DNA from: CAVTBT01 sp963733065
GTDB lineage: Bacteria > Actinomycetota > Thermoleophilia > Gaiellales > Gaiellaceae
Length of the DNA: 64,000 bases
Assembly (NCBI GenBank): GCA_963733065.1
Contig: CAVTBT010000005.1
Span: forward strand, 434,001-498,000
Direction of reading: 5' to 3'
Shown here: positions 48,751 to 56,595 of the stretch, piece after piece
Position numbering within the stretch: position 1 is the first letter of the stretch
Layout: every line of letters begins with the position of its first letter
Program-made: the position numbers and the translations under genes
The notes under the pieces: model-generated
Seen by the model: the letters and a program-made list of their open reading frames with translations, nothing else
Database searches by the model: none
What the model was told of the DNA's origin: nothing

Positions 48751-51700
48751 TCAGCCGGCCGCATCCGCCCTCGTGCAAAGGGCGGCGAGGTCGATGCTGC
48801 CGATGACAGGCTGATACATCTGGCACCCGACTCGGGCGGAGAAGAGCTCGCGGGAGGTGGCAGTCGGCGTAGGCGACCCACGGTGCAGCATCTCGCGCGA
48901 GCTCGAGCGAGAGCGCCGAGTAGGCGCTGGTGCGAGCCGCTCCCGAGAGCTGCGCGGCATGCTCGAGCTTGCGTCCCAGGCGCTCACCGATCTTCTCGTC
49001 GAGCAGCAGGTTCAGGAAGGTGGCTGGATCGGCGTAGTCGAAGAGCCAGTGAGCGAGGAGGATGTCGTACGGCTCCCCCGGCGTCGCTGCCTTCTCGAAC
49101 ACCTCGACGTACCCGAACTCCCTGATGTCGACGTCGAGGCCGAGTGCGTTCAGGTTCTTCTTGATCACCTGTGCGTGGCGCCGGCAGTAGAGGAGGTTGC
49201 ACGTGTAGAGGACGGCGGTTCCGCGGGCATCCGGAGCGAGGCGTCGCGCCGCCCGCACGTCACCGCCGGGGGGATAGAGCGACGCGCGGCTTGCACCCGG
49301 CATCGTGGGCGGCAGGTACTGATCCGTCGGAATGGCGGTCAAGAAGTCGTTGCTGAGCCGAGGGTGCCCGAGTCGGGCGAGCGCCCGACGGTCGATCGCG
49401 TAGCTGACGGCCCTCCGCAAGCGCGCATCGGAGAAGAGCGGTCGCCTCGTGTTCAGCTGGAGGTACCCGATGCCGTAGGCCGGATTGACGAAGTACCGCT
49501 GCCGGCGGTCGCGTGCAGCGGCACTCGCCGGGCCGTACCGAGCCGTGAGCTGTCGGTCGACTCGACGCGTCGGGCGGGATCTCCCAGGTGTAGTCAGACC
49601 GGCCCGACTCGACGCCCGCGACGCCCAGCGCCGACCGTGGACCGACCGTGTAGTGGATCTCGCGTAGCCGCTGTGGCCTCGAGCCACCGTAGTTCGGGTT
49701 CCGCTTGACCACGATGCGCCGGTCCGGCACGTCGGCCGCGACGTAGTACGGGCCTGCGGAAGGGATCGCCGGCACGCCGCGCGGGTTGATCGGCGTGTTC
49801 AGCGGCACGGCGCAGAAGAACCCCGCCGGCGTCGCGATCCGCGCGAGGAAGTCCGGCGCCGGCCTCACGAGCGTGATCGAGAGCCGGTCGCCGTCCGCGA
49901 CGATCCCGGAGATGTGCGCCGACTTGCCAGCTCGATACGAGTCCTGACCGACGATGTCGGTCACGAAGAACGCATGCCCGCCCATCTTCGGGTGGAGGCT
50001 GCGTTCGATCGAGTACTTGAACGTCTCCGCCGTCACCGGCTCACGACTCGGCGGCGAGAACGCGAAGCCGTCGCGGATCGTGAACGTGTACGTCCGCCCG
50101 TCGGCCGAGCGCGTGGGCAGAGACGCAGCGACCTCGGGCACGAGGCGCGTGCCCGCGGGTAGCCGGCGCGTCCGGGTAGTTGAGGAGCTTCGCGCAGGTC
50201 GCATAGTTCAGCTGCGGATCGGGCGAGAGCGCGGGATCGGTACGGGGCAGCGGCGCCGGGCCGGGCGACACGCTGATCCGCAAGGCGCCGCCCGGCCGGA
50301 CGCGTTCCGGGCCGGCGCCCTCCTGATTCGTCACCCAGATCGACCCGGCCGCAGCGACGATGCCCGCCGGGTTGGCGCCGACTCCGATCGTGTTCACGAC
50401 GAGGTTCGACGCCGGATCGATGCGCGACACGGTGCCGTCGTCCCTGTTCGTGACCCAGACCGCGCCTGAGCCGACGGCGATGCCGACCGGGTAGCGGCCC
50501 ACCTGGATCGGCGTCGTCTGGGCATTCGTCGCGGGGTCGATCCGGACGACCCTGTCGCCGACGCTGTCGACGACCCAGACCGCGCCCTCGCCCACCGCGA
50601 CGGCGTTGGCGCCACCGCCGGCCGGGATCGCCACCTCGACGAAGCCCTCGGGGTCGATCCGCGAGACCGTGTTCTCGATGCTGTCGGTCACCCAGACGTC
50701 GCCGAAGCCGAGGGCGATCGACGTCGGGCCGATGCCCGTGGCCACCACCGGCGTCCCCCTCTTCGTCGTCGGGTCGACGTGGAAGAGCCGCGCCGTCGAG
50801 AGGCTCCCGCCGCTGACCGCCCACACGGTGTCAGCCGTCGCCGCGACCGCGCCGGCCATGTGCAGCCCTCCGGGGACGCTGCCGCGCCTCACGGTCTGGA
50901 TCCGGTCGACGACCTCGTTGAACCCCGGATCGATACGCAGGACGACACCGTCGGCTCCGATCGCCCAGACGGAATCGCGTCCCGCAGCGAGCGCGGCCGC
51001 CGCAGTCCCGGTCGAGATCGTGCTGACAAGGCTTCCGTCCGCGGGGTCGATACGCGACACCGTGTCGTCGTCCAGGTTCGCCACCCACAGCGATCCGTCG
51101 GCGAACACGACACTCGCCGGCCGCACGCCGACAGGAATCTGGGCGACGACCTGATTCGTCTCCGGATCGATCTGAGCCAGGGAGTTCGGCTGGACCGACG
51201 ACGATCCCGGCGGACGTCCGGTCTCGCGTGACGGCAAGCGCCGCAACCGCGATCGCTGCAGCGAGGAGAAGCGCGCCGCCGGCGCCGAGCAGCGCTCCCC
51301 GGCGGCCGGAGATCAGCGCCGGCGGCGGCGGCGCAGGCTCCGTCGACTCGTACCTCGATGGAACCCGGACCGGCGCGGACAGCGACGGGTCGTCGGCGAG
51401 CACCGCGCGCTGCAGGCGCTGCAAGCCTTCGCCGGGCTCGAGCCCCAGCTCCTCCACGAACGTCCGGCGTGCCTCGTCGTAGACACGCAGCGCGTCCGCC
51501 TGGCGGCCCGAGCGATACAGGGCCAGCATGAGCTGGCCGCGAAACCGCTCGCGCAGTGGGTGCTCCAGCACAAGACTCTGGAGCTCGGCAGTGACGTCGT
51601 CGTGACGACCGAGCGCCAGATCGGCGTCGATCCGCTCCTCCACGGCGCCGAGTCGCAGCTCCTCCAACCTGCCGATCTCGCCCTGCGCGAACGAGTCGTA

Positions 51701-52130
51701 CGCGAAGTCGGCAAGGGGCTCTCCGCGCCAGAGAGCAAGCGCCTCTCGAAGCATCGCGGCCGCCTCCGCGGGCTTGCCGGCGGCGAGCGCGCCGCCGGCC
51801 CTCCTCGACGAGCTGCTGGAAGCGATCCACGTCCAGCTCGCCCGGCGCGACCTCGAGGACGTACCCGTTCGCACGCGTGCGGACGACCCCCGTGCCCGAC
51901 TCGCTTCCGAGTGCCTTGCGCAGGCGCGAGACGTGGACCTGGATGTTCTTCGGCGCACTCGCCGGCGCCCCCTCTCCCCACACGACGTCGATCAGCCGAT
52001 CGACGGAGACGACCTCGTTCCGGTGCAGGAGCAGCATCGCCAAGACGAGGTGCTGCTGTCGCCCACCGAGCTCGATGGCGCGGCCGTCGTCGTCATGGAC
52101 CTCGAGGGGCCCGAGTACCCGATAGTCCAT
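48751..52130 (-). pseudogene. Membrane-tethered SARP/BTAD regulator fused to beta-propeller and family-5 solute-binding domain, five frameshifts
   Basis: Five frame changes all need removal of one base: near 51800, 51195, 50160, 49564 and 48869. Corrected length is 1124 aa with intact stop. Domains in order: winged helix (MDYRVLGPLEVHDDDGRAIE, VVWGEGAPASAPKNIQVHVS), residues 1-95; BTAD helical domain (AAMLREALALWRGEPLADFA), about 105-255; membrane helix (LLGAGGALLLAAAIAVAALA), about 285-305; YVTN/Vgb-type propeller (GSLWVANLDDDTVSRIDPA and repeats), about 315-600; SBP family 5 (DGRTYTFTIRDGFAF, NPNYGGSRPQRLREIHY, FSDARLRRAVSYAIDRRAL), about 605-1124. It looks like a one-component sensor that binds DNA inside and a peptide-like ligand outside. 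Good GGAGG site before ATG 52130. Error versus decay unresolved. Confidence 0.8.
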
Positions 52131-52291
52131 GCGCCTCCTTGGCGGCACCGGCAGCGAGCCGGTCACCCACAGTCGCGCGATTCCGGTTCGAATGCAACCG
52201 CGCGCAGCCGCGGTGCACCCCGTTTGCAACCCGGCGAGAGAGCCTCGTTTCCATCGACCGCACACCGCGGTTGCCAAGCAGGAGGAGCGAA

Positions 52292-52717
52292 ATGATTGCT
52301 CGCCACCATCGAATCTCCCGTCTGGTCGCGTCGACCGTCGCCGCCGCGGCGCTGGCCGCTCCGGGAATCGCGACTGCCGGCACGGGCGACGGATCGGCCG
52401 GGACGAGCCCGGCGGAACCCATGAGCCCGACGCTCCGCAACGACGTCGCTCATCACGGGGGCCGCAGCTCGGCGGAGCCCGCAAGCACGACCCTCCAAAA
52501 CGACATCGCCCACCACGGAGCGCAGGGACGGCTCCCGGCGTCGAACGCAGCACAGGGGCCCAGCGCTCCGGCGGCGGTCGTCGTGCGCGTCGAAGGAGGG
52601 TTCGACTGGGCCTCCGCCGGCGTCGGTGCGGCCGGCGGTTTCGGGCTGGTGCTCGTGGCAGGCGCTGCAGCGTCCGGTCTTCGCCGACGGCACGGCGCCG
52701 ACCCGGCTCGCGTTTGA
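52292..52717 (+). CDS. Small exported membrane-anchored protein with TLxNDxAHHG repeats
   Basis: 141 aa. Signal peptide LVASTVAAAALAAPGIATAG. The mature part has two copies of a short motif (SPTLRNDVAHHGG and STTLQNDIAHHGA), and the C-terminal helix GVGAAGGFGLVLVAGAAASG ends in RRRHG. Strong GGAGGAG site 5 nt before ATG. Not a known family to me. It diverges from the membrane-tethered regulator 161 bases away, so it may be that regulator's target; paired His residues could bind metal. Confidence 0.75.
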   Translation: MIARHHRISRLVASTVAAAALAAPGIATAGTGDGSAGTSPAEPMSPTLRNDVAHHGGRSSAEPASTTLQNDIAHHGAQGRLPASNAAQGPSAPAAVVVRVEGGFDWASAGVGAAGGFGLVLVAGAAASGLRRRHGADPARV

Positions 52718-52799
52718 AGCCCTGCAGGCCGGTGGGTGGCGAACGAGAAGCTGCCCGCCGGCCTGACGCGCTTATCCGTACGCGCTCCGACCTGCTCCC

Positions 52800-52829
52800 T
52801 GTCGATTTGCTCGACTCCCGTTCGTCGTC
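52800..52829 (+). promoter_or_regulatory. Putative ECF42-dependent promoter upstream of the DGPF genes
   Basis: TGTCGA (52800-52805) is followed after 17 nt by CGTC (52823-52826; repeated at 52826-52829). This matches the motif I recall for ECF42 sigma factors (TGTCGA in the -35 region, CGA/TC in the -10). It lies 33 bases before the first DGPF gene, whose operon ends with the ECF42 gene itself, implying autoregulation. Confidence 0.6.
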
Positions 52830-52861
52830 GTGATGCAATCGATTCCCGAAGGGAGGAACGC

Positions 52862-53259
52862 GTGAAGTACCTGGCACTGATCTACAGCGACGAGACGGCC
52901 TGGGAGGCGTTCTCCGACGAGGAGCGTGCTGCTGGCTACGCCCAGTACACGGCGTTCTCGGAGGAAGCCGGCAAGGCAGGCGTCATCGTCGGCGGCGACG
53001 AGCTCGCCGCGGTCCGCACCGCCACGACCGTTCGGGTCCGCGACGGCCAGACACAGGTCACGGACGGCCCGTACGCGGAGACGAAGGAGGCGCTCGGCGG
53101 CTACTTCCTGCTCGAGTGCGCATCGATGGACGAAGCGCTCGACTGGGCCGCGAAGATCCCCGGCGCGCACCACGGCGCCGTCGAGGTGCGCCCCGTACAC
53201 GCCGGCGAGGACAGGCTCGGACGGCCACGGCGGCCGAGCGGGAGGGGGTGGCGTCGTGA
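52862..53259 (+). CDS. YCII-related (DGPF domain) protein 1, probable C-terminal frameshift
   Basis: Small alpha-beta barrel protein starting KYLALIYSDETAWEAFSDEE and carrying VTDGPYAETKEALGGYFLLE, the DGPF hallmark. GTG start with GGGAGG upstream. The frame stays open to 53455, overlapping the next gene by 200 bases, which is abnormal. A one-base loss near 53220 would explain this: the neighbouring frame then reads TATAAEREGVAS and stops at 53257-53259, forming GTGA with the next start, as is usual here. I therefore give that end (about 132 aa). DGPF proteins accompany ECF42 sigma factors; biochemical role unknown. Confidence 0.72.
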
Positions 53260-53615
53260 AGTACGCCCTGATGGTCTACGGCGACCAGTCGGCGTGGGAC
53301 GGCTACACGGAGGAGGAGGCCGCGCGGCTGCGCGAAGAGTCGCTCCCCGCGTGGTATGCCTGCTTCGAGGAGCTCGGCAAGGCGGATCCGAACATGACGG
53401 GCTACGAGCTCGAGGCGGCCAGCGACGCGAAGGTCGTCCGCGTCCGCGACGGTGAGCGGCTCGTCACCGACGGCCCCTTCGCCGAGACGAAGGAGCAGAT
53501 CGGCGGCGTCTTCCTCACGGAGCTGTCCGACCTCGACGAGGCGATCCGCCTCGCGGCGCTCGTCCCCGCGGCACAGTACGGCTCGATGGAGATCCGGCCG
53601 ATCGTGGAGCGCTGA
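53256..53615 (+). CDS. YCII-related (DGPF domain) protein 2
   Basis: 119 aa paralogue of the preceding gene: KYALMVYGDQSAWDGYTEEE, LVTDGPFAETKEQIGGVFLT (DGPF motif intact), ending MEIRPIVER. GTG start with a GGAGGGGG run about 10 nt upstream. Its stop overlaps a CTG that is the probable start of the sigma factor gene (CTGA). Tandem DGPF genes followed by an ECF42 gene is the standard module arrangement. Confidence 0.87.
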   Translation: MKYALMVYGDQSAWDGYTEEEAARLREESLPAWYACFEELGKADPNMTGYELEAASDAKVVRVRDGERLVTDGPFAETKEQIGGVFLTELSDLDEAIRLAALVPAAQYGSMEIRPIVER

Positions 53616-54811
53616 CGGCAGCCTCGATCGAGAGCGTCTTCCGGGAGGAATGGGGCCGTGCGGTCTCGATCCTCATCCGCGTCCTCGGCGACTTCCAGCT
53701 CGCCGAGGACGCGGTGTCGGACGCCTTCGCCACCGCGCTCGAGCGCTGGCCGAGGGACGGGTCGCCGCGCAATCCCGGCGCGTGGATCGTCACCACGGCG
53801 CGCAACCGCGCGCTCGACAAGCTGCGCCGCGAGCGGACGTTCGCCCGCAAGGCGGAGCTGCTCGCGCGGCTCGAGGCGATGCCCGCAGAGGAGGAGGACG
53901 TGAGCTCCATCCCGGACGAGCGGCTGGCGCTCGTCTTCACCTGCTGCCATCCCGCGCTGCCGTCCGACGCCCGTGTCGCGCTCACGCTGCGGGAGGTCGG
54001 AGGCCTGACGACGCCGGAGATCGCACGCGCGTTCCTGGTCGGCGAGCCGACCATGGCGCAGCGCCTCGTCCGGGCCAAGCGACGGATCCGCGAGACCGGC
54101 ATCCCGTTTCGCGTGCCGCCCGACCACCTGCTGCCGGAGCGTCTCCGCTCGGTGCTCGCGGTGCTCTACCTCGTCTTCAACGAGGGCTACTCGGCGACGG
54201 CCGGCGACGAGCACATCCGCGCCGAGCTCAGCGAGGAGGCGATCCGGCTCGCAAAGCTGCTCGCCGTGCTCATGCCGGACGAGCCCGAGGCGCTCGGGCT
54301 GCTGGCGCTGCTGCTCCTGCACGACTCTCGCCGCAACGCCCGTCGCGGTCCCGACGGCGAGCTGGTGCTGCTGGAGGATCAGGACCGCTCGCTCTGGGAC
54401 TCGGACCGGATCGACGAGGGCCTACGGGTGCTCGAGCGCGCGTTCGCGCTGCGGCGGCCCGGGCCGTACCAGCTGCAGGCCGCGATCGCGGCCGGGCACG
54501 CCCGCGACGAGTCGTGGGAGACGATCGCCGCCGTCTACGACCGTCTGGCCGAGCTGGAGCCGACACCGGTCGTGGAGCTGAACCGCGCCGTCGCGCATGC
54601 GTTCGCACACGGGCCCGAGACGGGGCTGCACCTGATCGACCTCATCGACGGCCTCGACGGCTACCACCTGAAGCCGGCCGCCCGCGCCGATCTGCTGCGC
54701 CGGCTCGGCCGGCGCGACGAGGCGGCCGCCGCCTACCGCGAGGCGCTCGCGCTGCCGATGAACGACGCCGACCGGCGCTTCCTCGAGCGCCGACTAGGCG
54801 AGGTCGCGTAG
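53612..54811 (+). CDS. ECF RNA polymerase sigma factor, ECF42 group
   Basis: 399 aa. Sigma region 2 is IESVFREEWGRAVSILIRVL with AWIVTTARNRALDKLRRERT. Region 4 is LTLREVGGLTTPEIARAFLV with AQRLVRAKRRIRETGIPF. A long C-terminal helical extension (VLYLVFNEGYSATAGDEHI, LELNRAVAHAFAHGPETGL-like) is the TPR/DUF6596 part specific to ECF42, which replaces an anti-sigma factor. The start is CTG 53612, overlapping the DGPF2 stop as CTGA; the first GTG (53714) would delete half of region 2. Its 3' end overlaps the convergent LOG-like gene by 18 bases. Confidence 0.9.
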   Translation: MTAASIESVFREEWGRAVSILIRVLGDFQLAEDAVSDAFATALERWPRDGSPRNPGAWIVTTARNRALDKLRRERTFARKAELLARLEAMPAEEEDVSSIPDERLALVFTCCHPALPSDARVALTLREVGGLTTPEIARAFLVGEPTMAQRLVRAKRRIRETGIPFRVPPDHLLPERLRSVLAVLYLVFNEGYSATAGDEHIRAELSEEAIRLAKLLAVLMPDEPEALGLLALLLLHDSRRNARRGPDGELVLLEDQDRSLWDSDRIDEGLRVLERAFALRRPGPYQLQAAIAAGHARDESWETIAAVYDRLAELEPTPVVELNRAVAHAFAHGPETGLHLIDLIDGLDGYHLKPAARADLLRRLGRRDEAAAAYREALALPMNDADRRFLERRLGEVA

Positions 54812-55240
54812 GGCGAGGTCGACGGCCTGCTCGGCGGTCGCCGCCCGCGGCACGCCGTCGATCGCATGCCCCGGCTCGAGGATCACCACAGGCCGGCCGA
54901 GGCGCATCGCGAAGCCGATCTCGGCGAGGGTGCCCCACGAGCCGCCGACCGCGATCACGGCGTCGCCCGATGCGACCACGGCGAGGTTCCGGGCGTGGCC
55001 GATCCCCGTCACGACCACGTGGTCGAGCCACGGGTTCGCGCCGGCGCGCGTCTCCCCCGGCAGGATCCCGATCGTCGTCCCGCCCGCGGCCTTCGCCCCA
55101 CGAGCGGCCGCGGCCATGACCTCCCCGCCACCGCCGCAGATCACTGTGCAGCCGCGGCCGGCCAGGAGCCGCCCGACCTCCTCGGCGCGCGCCTCGTGCA
55201 CCGCGCCGGACCCGATCACCGCTACCTGCCGCCGAGCCAC
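54794..55240 (-). CDS. LOG/TIGR00725-type Rossmann protein
   Basis: 148 aa. VAVIGSGAVHEARAEEVGRL, VICGGGGEVMAAAARGAKAA and AVIAVGGSWGTLAEIGFAMR match the LOG-like (lysine decarboxylase-like) TIGR00725 family. It has the GGGxGTxxE-like segment replaced by GGSWGTLAE, so cytokinin-riboside phosphohydrolase activity is possible but unproven. GTG 55240 has TACCAT 7 nt upstream (55248-55253) and no ribosome site, so leaderless. Divergent from the NADH dehydrogenase gene. Confidence 0.8.
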   Translation of the reverse strand: MARRQVAVIGSGAVHEARAEEVGRLLAGRGCTVICGGGGEVMAAAARGAKAAGGTTIGILPGETRAGANPWLDHVVVTGIGHARNLAVVASGDAVIAVGGSWGTLAEIGFAMRLGRPVVILEPGHAIDGVPRAATAEQAVDLALRDLA

Positions 55241-55247
55241 GGCCGCG

Positions 55248-55253
55248 ATGGTA
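55248..55253 (-). promoter_or_regulatory. Candidate -10 element of leaderless LOG-like gene
   Basis: TACCAT on the minus strand, 7 nt before GTG 55240. The plus strand start (GTG 55264) is only 24 bp away, and TATGCC (55252-55257), overlapping this site, may serve it. Confidence 0.4.
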
Positions 55254-55263
55254 TGCCTCCGGC

Positions 55264-56532
55264 GTGGCGACGAGACGCGCGGCACGAGGCGGCACGTTGA
55301 TCATCGGCGGCGGATTCGCAGGCAGCTACGTGGCCCGGCTCCTGGGCGAGCGCGGCGCGACGATCGTGAGTCCGGACAATTTCATGCTCTATACGCCGCT
55401 GCTGCCGGAGGCGGCCTCCGGCACGATCGAGCCGCGCCATGCGGTCGTGCCGCTGCGGCAGATGTGCCGCCACGCCGAGCTCCTGCTCGGCCGCGCCACC
55501 GCTGTCGACGAGGAGGCGCGAACGGTGGCGGTCGTGACCGAAGGCGACATGTTCGAGGTCGGCTACGACCAGCTCGTCGTCGCCCTCGGCGCCGTCCCTC
55601 GGACGGTGCCCGTCCCGGGTCTCGCCGAGCACGGCCGCGGCTTCAAGGACCTGGCCGACGCGATCGACCTCCGCAACCACGTGCTGCGGGAGCTCGAAGC
55701 GGCCGACGCGGCGCTCGACGACGACGAGGCCAGGCGCCGGCTCGCGTTCCTCTTCGTCGGCGCCGGCTACGCGGGCGTCGAGGCGATGGCCGAGCTCGCC
55801 GACCTCGCCCACGACGCCATGCGCTTCTACCCGCGTCTGCAGACGCTGCCGCTCCGCTGGGCGATCGTCGACGCCGCGCCCAAGATCCTGCCGGAGATCC
55901 CGAGCCGGCTCGGGGACTACGCCGCGCGGGAGCTCACGAGCCGCGGCTTCGAGCTGCACGTCGGCACGACGCTCCAGTCGTACGACGGCCGCGAGGCGGT
56001 GCTCTCGGACGGCACACGCATGCAGACCGACACGCTCGTGTGGACGGCCGGCGTGAAGGCCCATCCACTCCTCTCGAGCTTCGGGCTGCCGCTCGACGAC
56101 CGCGGGCGCGTCCGGGTCGACGAGTTCATGCGGGTGGTGGGGCGTGACCGCGTCTGGTCGCTCGGGGACTGCGCTGCCGTCCCGAACGCGCGAACGCCGG
56201 GACAGTTCGACCCGCCGACCTGCCAGCATGCGCTCCGGCAGGCACGCAGGCTCGCGAAGAACCTGGCGGAAACGCCCGAGCCGTACGGCTACCGCATGCT
56301 CGGCCAGGCGGCCACGCTCGGGCGCTACAAGGGTGTGGCGGATGTCATGGGCGTCCGGCTCCGGGGCTTTCCGGGCTGGTTCTTCACCCGGACGTACCAC
56401 CTCTACCAGCTGCCGCTCGTGACACGCCGGCTGCGCGTTGTGTCCGACTGGACAACATCGCTATTCTTCCGCCGCGATGTTGCGGAGCTGTCGATGCTCG
56501 GGCACCCGCAGCGTCTCGACGACGAGCGCTGA
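55264..56532 (+). CDS. Type II NADH dehydrogenase (NDH-2)
   Basis: 422 aa two-dinucleotide-binding flavoprotein. FAD motif LIIGGGFAGSYVARLLGE at residues 12-29, NADH motif FLFVGAGYAGVEAMAELADL near 160, and VWSLGDCAAVPN (flavin-binding Asp) near 300. A C-terminal amphipathic region (FPGWFFTRTYHLYQLPL) would dock to the membrane. It transfers electrons from NADH to quinone without proton pumping. GTG start, probably leaderless. Overlap with the LOG-like promoter region suggests divergent control. Confidence 0.88.
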   Translation: MATRRAARGGTLIIGGGFAGSYVARLLGERGATIVSPDNFMLYTPLLPEAASGTIEPRHAVVPLRQMCRHAELLLGRATAVDEEARTVAVVTEGDMFEVGYDQLVVALGAVPRTVPVPGLAEHGRGFKDLADAIDLRNHVLRELEAADAALDDDEARRRLAFLFVGAGYAGVEAMAELADLAHDAMRFYPRLQTLPLRWAIVDAAPKILPEIPSRLGDYAARELTSRGFELHVGTTLQSYDGREAVLSDGTRMQTDTLVWTAGVKAHPLLSSFGLPLDDRGRVRVDEFMRVVGRDRVWSLGDCAAVPNARTPGQFDPPTCQHALRQARRLAKNLAETPEPYGYRMLGQAATLGRYKGVADVMGVRLRGFPGWFFTRTYHLYQLPLVTRRLRVVSDWTTSLFFRRDVAELSMLGHPQRLDDER

Positions 56533-56595
56533 CCGCCCAGTAGACGACTCCCCGGAACCGCGCAATACTGATTGAGGGGAAGGGAGGAAGGTAGC

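Noticed and set aside
53714..54811. Sigma factor starting at GTG 53714
   Set aside because: This would remove the conserved N-terminal half of sigma region 2, which is clearly encoded upstream in frame from CTG 53612.
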